Assembly (NCBI RefSeq): GCF_017498545.1
Contig: NZ_CP071793.1
Span: 5,791,001-5,855,000 of the forward strand
Source of the DNA: Sulfidibacter corallicola
GTDB taxonomy: Bacteria > Acidobacteriota > Holophagae > Acanthopleuribacterales > Acanthopleuribacteraceae
DNA: 64,000 nt
Reading direction: 5' to 3'
Below, piece by piece: positions 40,701-49,138 of this stretch; within the stretch, counting starts at the first letter, position 1, and each line of letters starts with the position of its first letter. The translations under genes were made by a program, and so were the position numbers. A model generated the notes under the pieces. That model worked only from the letters and a program-made list of their open reading frames with translations, had not been told where the DNA came from and ran no database searches.

Positions 40701-42581
40701 ACGGACCTACTCTCCGAGGTTCAAGTGGAACGCGTCTCGGTTCAGGAGTTGAGGTTCGCATTGGATTGGGCCCATTACTTCGCGGGAACCGATTCTTTGC
40801 CTTCTCTTGTCCGAACTCCCGATGATTCCCTAGATCCCGTCCTTGATTGGCGTGTCCGATTTTTGGCCTTTCTCCGGAATCCCACACCAGATGGCTGGGC
40901 GCCGTTGGTTGCCCAGTTAAAGCGTTCCGAGTTCTCGGTACCACACGGATTCCTGGTGAGAACCGCAATCGAGAAGGAGTGCCTTCCCGGTTACTGTCTC
41001 GACCGCGACCTGTTGGCTTTCTTCCACCAACTGGAACGGCGCCACCCGCTTCACCTGGGCTCCTTCATCACCAGGCACTTTCCGGTCTCCGTAACGGCAC
41101 CTCGTTTACCGGGGCATGCTTGGGAACACTATTTCCTGCTGTTGGAAGGACTCCAGACGCGAACCAATCCACCTCGGGCATTCACTTGGAATCGATTGGC
41201 GGATGCGGTGAACAGCTTCTTTCCTTTTCGTGCCTGGGGCTTTTGTACCCGGCATCGCAATGATTGGCAGGTGATCGACGGTGTCGGGTCGACCGAACGG
41301 GAAGTCCGTTCGTGCGCTTGGACGTCGATTCGAAGCCTCCTGAACGATTCGATCCGCGGCGACGGCGATCCTGCGCCGAGGGTCCTGTCACTCCCCGAGC
41401 CCGGCAATTCGTGGAGCAACGAGCCGCGAATCCTGCTTCTGCTCATCGAGCGTATCAATCCGGAACCCATCCTGATGTGGTTTTTCTGCGATGAATCCCA
41501 GAGTGGTGGTGCACCCGACTGGCAGATTGCGCGATTGTGTCAGTTGTTGGCAAGCTGGATGACACACCTTCTCGAGCCAAGTGAGCTTCAACGGTTGGCG
41601 CCGGCGCCCTTAGTCACGGGGCCGGCCTGGCCACGTCCTGCATCGGATCACGGATTGGTGGGGCACAGCGAAACGATGGTTTCCGTTCGACATGCGATCG
41701 ACCGACTGGCGCCCTCGAACCTGTCCGTTTTCGTCGGCGGAGAAAGCGGTTCCGGCAAGGAGTTGGTAGCCAGGGCGGTTCATCGCGCGTCCGCTCGCAG
41801 TAAGGCCCCCTTTCGAGCGGTCAATTGCAGCCAATACGCCGAAAGCCTCATCGAATCCGAGTTGTTCGGGCATGTACGCGGTGCCTTTACGGGGGCTGTC
41901 GCCGATCGCGTGGGTCTGCTCGAGGCTTTGGATGGTGGAACTCTGTTTCTCGATGAAATCGCCGACATCGGCCCGCGACTTCAGTCTCTGCTGCTTCGTG
42001 TATTTCAGGAAGGCGAGTTCTTCAGGCTGGGCGAGCATCGGCCGCGTCGCGTGGACCTTCGCTTCATCACCGCCACAAACCGCAATCTGGAGGAGATGGT
42101 CGCGGCGGGTTCCTTCCGCGAAGACCTCTATTACCGGTTGATGGGTGCGCGCATCATCCTGCCGCCCTTGCGCAAGCGTCGGGAGGACATCCCCGATTTG
42201 GTGGCGTTCTTCGCGACGCGCCACCGAGGAGCTGCATCGACTCGGTTTTCGGATGGGTTCGTGCAGCGGCTCCAGCGTTACGACTGGCCAGGCAATGTCA
42301 GAGAGCTGGAGACCTATATCGCACGGGCGCTCGTGCTTCACCGCGAAAAAGATCTGGTGACCGTCGAAGACATGGAGACGTTGCCCGAAGCGACCTCCTG
42401 TGACTCCGAAAGCGACGATCGGCTCGGTTTGCGTGAAATCGAACGGCGCAACCGGCACCAATTGGTTCGTGCCCGGTTGCACCGTTTCGAAGGTAGCCGC
42501 AGCAAGACCGCGGAGAGCTTGGGCATTTCGCGCCAGCACCTTGCCAACATCATCAACGCCATGGAGCGTGCCGAAGATTGA
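37737..42581 (+). CDS. Giant sigma-54 activator with decayed kinase and ATPase modules
   Basis: A 1614-aa protein. Residues 1-250 resemble a Ser/Thr kinase domain but the catalytic loop reads LLDLNPDQ (HRDLKPEN expected; about 122-129) and the DFG site reads LGL, so it is probably a pseudokinase. Residues about 285-650 resemble a STAND/AAA_16 ATPase: Walker B-like LLLILEDLHFADE (about 383-395) is kept, while the Walker A position reads CFPGREFM. About 650-1150 is TPR-like helical; 1190-1310 could be a GAF-like part. The C terminus is an intact sigma-54 module: Walker A GGESGSGKE (about 1334), GAFTGA (about 1382) and a Fis-type HTH. GTG 37737 is chosen for its AGGAGG; the frame is open to 37641. 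Confidence 0.85.
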   Translation: MAHQFPTLVDARFELIQAEASGSYRRFHDFIQDREYWGRLVPKSETPISLLQRLAELRHYAAFPIHRLRDLGDRSFVLVESPCEHQSWKDYERRRIGFTKRCLFLKALMDFLQFLGEMELCLLDLNPDQVYLRDGKHLRILGLERALPVGEPLPEHVRLDSRFAPPEVRPGEKPHPKSTVYQLGVWFHWLALGELPTVENSEGATRAPSSNDMDACRDMSARLRAAWPAARPDWSAVQAWFREWMRVGEPEGSSLASWRGCRDRKSRQALSAALGRATEKPTCLILRCFPGREFMPRLNAVMEEAEKLDWLALHHWVPRQVTTPFQACEALMTMARRSLSLAAPKENVALDKSAGPAPPSGLRSVLIDRLRPMIGELSAKRGLLLILEDLHFADENSLRLLAMLPELLPATPICLVFTTDHFAHRHLRRFRTKWRGDWSEHHAEPDSSEAFQRACLGNGKDGALPCRSPGTLKSLAGHSELLALAFTLARGSGRLGLEALFHRSWPHLRPKEQLVLEIVAMSAVPMCASTLSFVSSMPRLTGILDGLIRSKLLRPVGAPRRMSMGNPLTDEPYFVLDVPFLGPFCRSRLSEAERRHILERLDQWVSAAPDSDPVQRVYLQLMRGHRKNAQTSLRHLRHHILDQWDLDLARELTEVGDRFGLESLASFEEWCDLLWSRPPKRLPSRSYAAVYGLAKALRCYSRGRVHQAGQWLERIVRGRAAQRGIRAHALVLRAEWAAELGEWGPAFEARSKLARFTPGLRTELVEPWRMRVNTALLRACIASPDRRLPSFTIESWSSGIAGAAWWRAHRHLHRGDEKRALEVLTSPGGEVATSGDPLWRARWTALEAVLEGRMWNLARAKVLYQDAISAYESAGFAIEAGRLELVRAMFLLRVGALDAVAGIVASGRFDDFKSDARRPDPYRRRFAVRARWCLWSHRWESFRKNSERARKWCRQQGTLHDELEVLHDQLLAAPFAQRQRVSRDLKACTDLLSEVQVERVSVQELRFALDWAHYFAGTDSLPSLVRTPDDSLDPVLDWRVRFLAFLRNPTPDGWAPLVAQLKRSEFSVPHGFLVRTAIEKECLPGYCLDRDLLAFFHQLERRHPLHLGSFITRHFPVSVTAPRLPGHAWEHYFLLLEGLQTRTNPPRAFTWNRLADAVNSFFPFRAWGFCTRHRNDWQVIDGVGSTEREVRSCAWTSIRSLLNDSIRGDGDPAPRVLSLPEPGNSWSNEPRILLLLIERINPEPILMWFFCDESQSGGAPDWQIARLCQLLASWMTHLLEPSELQRLAPAPLVTGPAWPRPASDHGLVGHSETMVSVRHAIDRLAPSNLSVFVGGESGSGKELVARAVHRASARSKAPFRAVNCSQYAESLIESELFGHVRGAFTGAVADRVGLLEALDGGTLFLDEIADIGPRLQSLLLRVFQEGEFFRLGEHRPRRVDLRFITATNRNLEEMVAAGSFREDLYYRLMGARIILPPLRKRREDIPDLVAFFATRHRGAASTRFSDGFVQRLQRYDWPGNVRELETYIARALVLHREKDLVTVEDMETLPEATSCDSESDDRLGLREIERRNRHQLVRARLHRFEGSRSKTAESLGISRQHLANIINAMERAED

Positions 42582-42827
42582 CGGACTTCCGCTGGTGAAC
42601 CGGGCGGTCCCTCTTTCTTGGCGCACTTCCCGGAAGAGGGATGTCGAATCCGGGGCGGCTCGTGCGTCCTTGGATTAGGAAGGGGTTCCGAGGAAGTCAT
42701 CCCACCCAATCATTGACTTTCCAATCGGTTCTCCGCTATGGAAAGAACAAACTCTCGGAAGATGATGCGCGGTTCGGGCTTCGACGAAGTGCCGGCCGCG
42801 ATTCGATATGACACAAGGAGTATGAAC

Positions 42828-43178
42828 ATGGCCCAGTATATGTTGATCCTGCACGATGCACCCACCGCGATGGAAGGCCTTTCACCGGAAGAGATCCAGT
42901 CGGTTATCGCCAAGTACAGCGCTTGGCGCGACTCGCTCGCCTCCTCGGGTATTCTGGTCGACGGCAACAAACTCAAGGATGACGGCGGTAAAAAGCTCAG
43001 CAACGAGAACGGGCGTATTTCGATTACCGACGGACCCTTCAGCGAGGCAAAGGAAGTGATTGGCGGGTACTTCATCGTCAATGCACCCAACTACGATGCC
43101 GCCATCGAAATCACCAAGGCCTGCCCGCACCTGGATTATGGCCGGGTGGAATTGCGCGAGGTGGACTTGGTGTGCTGA
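42828..43178 (+). CDS. DGPF/YCII-domain protein, ECF42 partner
   Basis: A 116-aa protein with the YCII-like ferredoxin fold and the signature ITDGPFSEAKEVIGGYFIV near residues 65-83 (DGPF-x-E-x-KE). Such proteins are encoded beside ECF42 sigma factors in many phyla, and their function is not settled. ATG 42828 has AAGGAG seven bases upstream; ATG 42822 is too close to it. The stop overlaps the start of the sigma factor gene, so the two are translated together. Confidence 0.9.
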   Translation: MAQYMLILHDAPTAMEGLSPEEIQSVIAKYSAWRDSLASSGILVDGNKLKDDGGKKLSNENGRISITDGPFSEAKEVIGGYFIVNAPNYDAAIEITKACPHLDYGRVELREVDLVC

Positions 43179-44473
43179 AGGAATCGCCGGACGACCCGGG
43201 TGGTGTAAGCCGCCTGGTCGACCACCTGTTTCGGCAACAGGCGGGTCAAATGGTCTCCACCCTGGCGCGTGTCTTTGGCAGCGAACACCTGGATCTCGCC
43301 GAGGACGTGGTTCAGGAAGCCATGCTCAAAGCCATGCGCCAGTGGCCGTTTTGCGGGGTTCCCGACAATCCGGCGGCCTGGTTGGTGACCGTCGCCAAGA
43401 ACCGGGCCCTCGATCTGTTGCGTCGGAAAACCGTGTTCCGCGGCAAACGCGAGGCGATCGAGGCTACCCTGCTCGAGTGGCATGGCGAAACGAAGGGTCG
43501 CGGACCCGATGTCGGCGGGACCCGGTTCGACAGGGAGCTGCGCGACGATCAGTTGCGAATGATCTTTACCTGTTGTCATCCGGATATTCCCCACCAGAGC
43601 CGGGTCGCGTTGACCCTGAAAACGGCTGGCGGCTTCAGCGTATCGGAAATCGCGCGGGCGTTCCTGTGCAATCAGGGCACCATCGCGCAACGGCTGGTGC
43701 GTGCCAAGCGACGCATTCGGGAAAAGGGGATCGCGGTTACGATGCCGCTCCCCTCGGAACTCGAATCGCGACTCGATACCGTGCTTTCCGTGCTGTACCT
43801 CATGTTCAACGAGGGACACAGCCCCCACGAGGGCAGCGTCGTGATTCGTGCGGATCTCTGTCACGAGGCCATTCGGTTGGCCAGCCTGCTGGCCGATCAT
43901 CCGGTCACGATGCGGCCGAAGGTGCACGCCCTGACCGCACTCTTCCTGTTTCAGGCGGCGCGCCTGCCGGCCCGGGCCGATGCGCATGGCGGTCTACTGC
44001 TGCTTTCCGAACAGGATCGGAGCTGCTGGGATCGTGCACTGATTGCGCGAGCCCTGCACCATTTCGAACGATCGGCGTTCGGCGACGAGCTGACGGCATT
44101 CCATCTCGAAGCCGAAATCGCCAGTTGCCACACGCTGGCCATCGATTCGGCCAGAACCGATTGGCCGCGGATCACGATGCTCTACGACATGCTGCTCAAA
44201 ATCCGGCCCGATCCGATCGTGGCGCTGAACCGCGCCGTGGCGTTGGCCGAGGCGAAGGGTGCCGAAGAGGCGCTCGCCGCGCTGGACGAGTTGGCGGGGC
44301 ACAGCGCCTTGGCGTCCTACTATCCCTACCATGCCGCCTGTGGTGAAATGCTGCGGCGACTGGGGATGGGCGAGGCCGCGGCAGATGCCTTTCTCAAGGC
44401 CCAAAGCCTCTGCTCCAGCGAACCGGTGCGCGTCTTTCTCCAGCGACGGGCCGAGGAGGCCCGTACCCGGTGA
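43172..44473 (+). CDS. ECF sigma factor, ECF42 type with C-terminal SnoaL/TPR-like extension
   Basis: A 433-aa extracytoplasmic-function sigma factor. Sigma2 is seen as HLDLAEDVVQEAMLKAMRQWPFCGVPDNPAAWLVTVAKNRALDLLRR (in parts: AEDVVQEAMLKA, NPAAWLVTVAKNRALD), sigma4 as TLKTAGGFSVSEIARAFLCNQGTIAQRLVRAKR, followed by a helical extension of about 220 residues (YLMFNEGH, RADLCHEAIRLA, YHAACGEML) that is characteristic of ECF42. It has no anti-sigma neighbour; in this group the extension itself is thought to control activity. The GTG start at 43172 overlaps the DGPF stop. Confidence 0.92.
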   Translation: MLKESPDDPGGVSRLVDHLFRQQAGQMVSTLARVFGSEHLDLAEDVVQEAMLKAMRQWPFCGVPDNPAAWLVTVAKNRALDLLRRKTVFRGKREAIEATLLEWHGETKGRGPDVGGTRFDRELRDDQLRMIFTCCHPDIPHQSRVALTLKTAGGFSVSEIARAFLCNQGTIAQRLVRAKRRIREKGIAVTMPLPSELESRLDTVLSVLYLMFNEGHSPHEGSVVIRADLCHEAIRLASLLADHPVTMRPKVHALTALFLFQAARLPARADAHGGLLLLSEQDRSCWDRALIARALHHFERSAFGDELTAFHLEAEIASCHTLAIDSARTDWPRITMLYDMLLKIRPDPIVALNRAVALAEAKGAEEALAALDELAGHSALASYYPYHAACGEMLRRLGMGEAAADAFLKAQSLCSSEPVRVFLQRRAEEARTR

Positions 44474-44597
44474 AGGATCGCGGTCGCGTGATTTGCATTC
44501 CCGGCATGCGATCCGTTGCAACCTCTCCCTTCCCATGCCGTTATGATCATGGAAACATCTACAGACCATCGATACCTTTTCCAAAGGAGTGCCTGCC

Positions 44598-45263
44598 ATG
44601 GCTTTTCTGAGTGAAGAATTCTTTCGTTTTTTTGAAGAGCTGCAAAGCAACAACCGCAAAGAGTGGTTCCATGAAAACAAGAAGCGCTACGAGCGTTTCG
44701 TCAAGAAACCCTTTACGGAACTCGTTCAGGTCATGATCACCCTGATCAGCAACGAGGGGCCGGCCCTTTCCGTGGTGCCCAAGGAAGCGATGTTCCGTAT
44801 CAATCGCGACATTCGTTTCGCCAAGGACAAGACGCCCTACAAAACCCACATGGGCGCCAACGTCGCGCCGGATGGGCGCAAGTGTAAGATTCCCGGGTTC
44901 TACTTTCAGGTAGGCAGCGGCGGTGTCATGGTCGCCGGCGGGAGCTATATGCTGGACAAGGATAGTCTTTACAAGGTGCGTCAAGCGATCGCCAAGGATC
45001 CCGAGGCGTTGGACGAGGTGCTCGCCTCCAAGGGTTTCCGCGACGCGTTCGGAGAGATCAAGGGCGACGCCAACAAAGTCCTGCCCAAGGAGTTCAAGGA
45101 GGTCCGCGAACAACAGCCCCTGATCGCCCGGAAGCAGTTCTACTACTCCGTCGAACTGCCGGCCGAGGAAGCACTCCGAGACGATTTGCCGGATCGATTG
45201 CTCGAGCTGTATCGCGCCGGGAAACCGGTCAATCTGTACCTGCGGGAAGCCCTGACCGTTTGA
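44598..45263 (+). CDS. DUF2461 family protein
   Basis: A 221-aa cytoplasmic protein of the DUF2461/TIGR02453 family. Recognisable blocks are FRFFEELQSNNRKEWFHENKKRYE at the N terminus, MFRINRDIRFAKDKTPYKTHMGAN in the middle (about 70-93) and GFYFQVGSGGVMVAGGSYML. Function of the family is unknown. ATG 44598 has AAGGAG nine bases upstream. It stands between the ECF42 gene and a long inverted repeat. Confidence 0.88.
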   Translation: MAFLSEEFFRFFEELQSNNRKEWFHENKKRYERFVKKPFTELVQVMITLISNEGPALSVVPKEAMFRINRDIRFAKDKTPYKTHMGANVAPDGRKCKIPGFYFQVGSGGVMVAGGSYMLDKDSLYKVRQAIAKDPEALDEVLASKGFRDAFGEIKGDANKVLPKEFKEVREQQPLIARKQFYYSVELPAEEALRDDLPDRLLELYRAGKPVNLYLREALTV

Positions 45264-45304
45264 GCCGTTTTCGGAGGCGACCCGGCGTCGGCCATCGATC
45301 ACCG

Positions 45305-45350
45305 CGAACCGCCCCAAGGAAACGTTCCTCGCGGTTCGTTTCCTTGGGGC
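45305..45350. repeat. Two mutually exclusive inverted repeats
   Basis: GCCCCAAGGAAACG (45311-45324) pairs perfectly over 14 bases with CGTTTCCTTGGGGC (45337-45350). CGAACCGC (45305-45312) pairs perfectly with GCGGTTCG (45331-45338). The two hairpins share bases and cannot form together. No T run follows. It may terminate the DUF2461 transcript. Confidence 0.7.
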
Positions 45351-45391
45351 TCGCGTGGACCGGTTCACGCGCGGACGCGCCTTCTCCCCGA

Positions 45392-45419
45392 TTGACACAA
45401 GCGATCGCCTGCTTATCAT
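45392..45419 (+). promoter_or_regulatory. Sigma-70-type promoter of the receptor-like kinase gene
   Basis: A perfect TTGACA (45392-45397), a 16-base spacer and TATCAT (45414-45419). It is about 145 bases before the ATG at 45565. Confidence 0.7.
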
Positions 45420-45564
45420 GAGAATATCTTATGACAGTCGCTCGAATGACCCCATTCGATCCGAGCCGCCCTCGTAACCGGTGCGTTCGAGCCGATTGGT
45501 GCCGGCCGGTGTTCGGGGACCTCTCCCGAATGGGGCCGATTCTGGGAAACAGCAGGCGGTTTCG

Positions 45565-48117
45565 ATGATCCAGGTAGGATCCCAACTAGGTCGATTCCAG
45601 GTCGTTGAGCGGATTGGTCAGGGTGCCAGCGGCGAAGTTTTTCGCGGCTATGACGACATGTTGGCCCGGCCGGTGGCGCTCAAGGTGCTTCGTCGCAAGC
45701 ACCGCATGACGCGACTGGGTCGCACGCGCTTTCTACGCGAGGCCCGCGCACTTTCGACCCTGAACCACCCGAGTATTTGCAGTATCTACGATTTTTTGGA
45801 AATCGACCGCGAAGACCTGCTGATCCTGGAATACATCGATGGCGAATCGATGAAACACCGGCTCGAGCGGGAATCGGAAGTGGCACTGGCCACGCGGCTC
45901 GATTGGGCGTTGCAGTTGGTGGAGGCGATGGCCGTCGCCCATCAGGCCAATATCGTGCATCGCGATCTGAAGCCCGACAATTTGTTGATCACCAAAGACG
46001 ATCGCCTGAAAATATTGGACTTCGGTTTGGCCGTGGCGCGTGATGCGGAACCCGAGGAAGGAGAAAGAGATCGGGATGCGCGGGCCATCAGCCTCGATCC
46101 CAACGAGACCCATCACGGTACCCTGTTGGGGACTCTCGCCTACATGGCCCCGGAACAGGCGCGTGGCGAGCGGGCCACGACCGCCAGCGATGTCTATGCG
46201 TTGGGTTTGGTGCTGCAGGAGCTGTTCACCGGCGAGTCCGCCTACGTGGACACCCAAAACGTCGGTGCCCTGTTGAACCGCGTCGAACGGGCCGAGACCC
46301 GGCCCATCGACGGACAGGCGCTGGGTTTGGACGGCGATTTGGTCCGCCTCGTCGAGCGCATGACACAGGAAGATTCGCGGTTGCGTCCCACTGCCGGGGA
46401 AGCCGGGAGACTCCTCCGCCAAATCGCGCAGGAACCGCGGACCAAGCGCCGCCGTTTCCAAGTCGTGACGACCGTCTTGGTCACCCTCGCGCTCATGGTC
46501 GCGAGCTACGGTCTGGCCCTGCTTCATCGATCCGAGAGCCGAAGTGCCGACGTGCCGCGCACCCGCGTCATCGCCTTCCTGCCCGTGGCGAACTACCTCC
46601 CCGAAAACGAAAGTGCATGGGTTCGCTACGGGCTGCTGGAAATGGTGCGCGAAGGGTTTCCGGCCCGCGCCGACACCTACCTGATCGAAAGCGAGCGCCT
46701 CGAACGGGCATGGGGCGAAGCCGCTCCCGTGGGACACGATCAGCTCGATGCCGAGCGCATCCGCCGTCTGGGACGCGCTCTGGGTGCCAACATCTTCGTG
46801 GCCGCGGACTTGAGCCGGCGAGGACGGGCCTATCGACTGGAGTACGGCGTCTACACCCGGTCGGGTCTCGTCTTCGACAGCTCCGCCCAGAGCGAGGATT
46901 TCAGTCAACTCACCACGGATGTGACGCGCGATATCGCCCTCAAATTGGGCTACGTCTCCGAGCGCGAGGACAGCTCCTTCTTTCCGTCGATCGACCCCAT
47001 CGCCAGCCAAGTGTACGGGGCCGGGCTCCACCAATACCTCGTCGAGGGACCGCGTGTTGCGCGGCACTATTTTCAGGTTTGTTACGATCGCGACCCGACC
47101 TTTCTGCAGGCCCTCTACTACCTGGGCCGCTGCGAGCTTCGCCTTGGCGACAGCGAGGCGGCCGAACGGTACTTTCACCAGGTGCTACCCCAGGCGCGGG
47201 CACGTGGCGACCGATTGCTGGTGGCCGATTGCCTGCACCAAATCGCGCGGATCGACAGCGATGCGGCCGAATTCACCGAAGCCGAGAAGCTGTTCGAAGA
47301 ATCGATGACCATCTATCGCGAACTGGGGAACTTGAACGGCGTCGCCAAAATTCATCTGGGTTTGGCGATGAGTCACTACACCCAGGGTGACGAACGGCTG
47401 GCCGAGATCCACGGCCGGGAAAGCTGGCTCTTGCGTCGTCGCACGGGCAATGCCCACGACGAGGGTGTGGTCATCAATTTCCTGGGCATCGTCGCCATGG
47501 ACGGTGGGCGGCTCGAGTTGGCCGAACAACGCTTCAAAGAGGCCCGCCGCATTTTTCAAGACATCAACCAACCCCAATTCGAGTTGCTGATTCTGGGCAA
47601 TCTGGGCCTGGTCGCCAAGGCGCGCGGCGATTTCGGGGAAGCCGAGCGACTCATGAACATTTCCCTGGAATTGTCGGAGCGCACCGGTGATTCCCGCAAC
47701 ACCTTGTTGTTGCAGAGCCATTTGGCCGATTTGAAGGCGGCGCGCGGACAAACCGAGGAAGCGCTTTCTATCTATCGAAAGGTGCTCGAGCGGGCCAGCA
47801 AGATGAGCAACGAGGAACTGGTGGTCACCGCTTTGGCTTCCATGGCCGGCGTTCATCTCGATCTCGGTGAAATCTCCCTTGCCGGTGCCTGTTTGGAACG
47901 GGTTGGGGCCTCGTCCGTCTACATCCAGGACCATTACGAAACCCTGTTCGTTCTGGGCCGCTATCAGGCTTCGATCGGTGAGCGGGAAGCGGCCCTGACC
48001 ACTTTGGAACGTGCGAAGCGGGAGGCCAAAGAGGCCTGGAGCGATACCATGGAAGACTTTCGGCGCGAGCTGGCATCCGATCTGGGCCGGGTCGAGACCG
48101 ACAAGGGTGGCGGCTGA
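45565..48117 (+). CDS. Transmembrane Ser/Thr protein kinase with TolB-like and TPR domains
   Basis: An 850-aa Hanks-type kinase. The kinase domain (about 10-285) has the Gly loop IGQGASGEVF, catalytic Lys40, HRDLKPDN (132-139), DFG (152-154) and GTLAYMAPEQ, all intact. A membrane helix lies at about 299-320 after KRRR. The outside part begins with a TolB-like segment (VIAFLPVANYLPENESAWVRYGL; RIRRLGRALGANIFVAADLSR) and continues as eight or so TPR repeats to the end. I start at ATG 45565 because the frame before it, open to 45481, shows no homology. The layout is common in Acidobacteriota and Myxococcota; its signal and substrates are unknown. Confidence 0.9.
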   Translation: MIQVGSQLGRFQVVERIGQGASGEVFRGYDDMLARPVALKVLRRKHRMTRLGRTRFLREARALSTLNHPSICSIYDFLEIDREDLLILEYIDGESMKHRLERESEVALATRLDWALQLVEAMAVAHQANIVHRDLKPDNLLITKDDRLKILDFGLAVARDAEPEEGERDRDARAISLDPNETHHGTLLGTLAYMAPEQARGERATTASDVYALGLVLQELFTGESAYVDTQNVGALLNRVERAETRPIDGQALGLDGDLVRLVERMTQEDSRLRPTAGEAGRLLRQIAQEPRTKRRRFQVVTTVLVTLALMVASYGLALLHRSESRSADVPRTRVIAFLPVANYLPENESAWVRYGLLEMVREGFPARADTYLIESERLERAWGEAAPVGHDQLDAERIRRLGRALGANIFVAADLSRRGRAYRLEYGVYTRSGLVFDSSAQSEDFSQLTTDVTRDIALKLGYVSEREDSSFFPSIDPIASQVYGAGLHQYLVEGPRVARHYFQVCYDRDPTFLQALYYLGRCELRLGDSEAAERYFHQVLPQARARGDRLLVADCLHQIARIDSDAAEFTEAEKLFEESMTIYRELGNLNGVAKIHLGLAMSHYTQGDERLAEIHGRESWLLRRRTGNAHDEGVVINFLGIVAMDGGRLELAEQRFKEARRIFQDINQPQFELLILGNLGLVAKARGDFGEAERLMNISLELSERTGDSRNTLLLQSHLADLKAARGQTEEALSIYRKVLERASKMSNEELVVTALASMAGVHLDLGEISLAGACLERVGASSVYIQDHYETLFVLGRYQASIGEREAALTTLERAKREAKEAWSDTMEDFRRELASDLGRVETDKGGG

Positions 48118-48136
48118 GGCGCCGTACCCCCGAGAC

Positions 48137-48721
48137 TCAGATCTCGGTTTCCGGCAGGATGTCCAGTTTGACGTAGTAGCAGTCGTGGCAGGTCGGGAGG
48201 TACTTTTCCTCCGCACCCAGATCGATCTTGGGCCCGCTGAGTGTGGGCTCACCGTCGAGCAGCTTCAGGTTGAAGATCGCCTTTTTATTGCAGTAGGCGC
48301 AAGTGGTCTTGACCTCCTCGATCGAGTCGGCCAGTTCCATCAGGCGGCGCGAGCCCTCGAAGAGCTGGGTTTTGAAATCGGTGCGCAGGCCGTAGCAAAT
48401 GACGGGAATCGAAAGGGTTCGCGTGATCTGGCGCAGCCGTTGAATGTGGTGGGCGGCCAGGAACTGGGCTTCGTCCACCAGAATGCAATCCGTCTCCTCG
48501 AAGAGATCGTCGTCCAGTACCGTGTCGTGGTGAATCATGATGTCGGCCGGCTTTTCCAGGCCCGCGCGCGAGCGGATGGTGGCGACCGTCCAGCGTTGAT
48601 CCAGCTCCGGTTTGATCAGGATCGGGCGCTTTCCCTGGATTTGGTAATTATGGGCAACGGCCAGCAAATTCAGGGTTTTGGCACTGCCCACCGTGCCGAA
48701 GCGAAAATAGAGTTTGGCCAT
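48137..48721 (-). CDS. tdk: Thymidine kinase, type II
   Basis: Phosphorylates thymidine to dTMP in nucleoside salvage. The 194-aa product has the P-loop near residues 9-16 reading GTVGSAKT, Walker B/active-site CILVDEAQFL, and a C-terminal zinc site with two pairs, CAYC and CHDC, as in type II enzymes. The P-loop differs from the usual NAGKS/T (Ala in place of the Gly before Lys). ATG at the complement of 48719-48721 has GGGAGC upstream; the frame continues to 48772 without support. It converges with the kinase gene, 19 bases apart. Confidence 0.92.
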   Translation of the reverse strand: MAKLYFRFGTVGSAKTLNLLAVAHNYQIQGKRPILIKPELDQRWTVATIRSRAGLEKPADIMIHHDTVLDDDLFEETDCILVDEAQFLAAHHIQRLRQITRTLSIPVICYGLRTDFKTQLFEGSRRLMELADSIEEVKTTCAYCNKKAIFNLKLLDGEPTLSGPKIDLGAEEKYLPTCHDCYYVKLDILPETEI

Positions 48722-49138
48722 GCGAAGCTCCCGAGGTGGCGATCCGGCTGTGACCCGGAGGACGCGGCCCACGGGTTGGAACCTGTGATAGAAGCTTTCA
48801 CCTTAGTCGCAATGAAGCATGGTCGCAAGGGCAAAACATCGGTGTCGTAGGGCCGGGGATCCGTCGTGCCCAATCCGAACGGGGAATCGATATGGGGTTT
48901 CCATTCCTGGCGTGAAGCGCCCGTCGACCTTCCGATTCTTTGGATCACGTTGATCTTTTCAGGCTCCACATGGCAGAATGGGGCGTTCTCGATGAGACAT
49001 CCCATGCCATCGTGTTTTACAGGCGAGTCGCGCCGTTCGGCCTTCACGCCGGGTTTTCCATCCGATCGTTCCGCTTGCATCGGTTCCCAGCCCCGCCGTG
49101 CTTCGCGCGGGAGCCAAATACCTTATTCGAGTTTGCCC
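48722..49138. other. Divergent intergenic region, tdk / accC
   Basis: A 417-base gap. The accC frame is open upstream to 48866 but that extension has no biotin carboxylase sequence. I see no clear promoter, hairpin or small gene. Confidence 0.5.

Larger units (their letters stand above)
45264..45564. other. Intergenic region with a strong hairpin and a kinase promoter
   Basis: About 300 bases. It contains the two overlapping inverted repeats at 45305-45350, the sigma-70-type promoter at 45392-45419, and an untranslated leader of about 140 bases ahead of the kinase start. I see no small gene. Confidence 0.6.
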
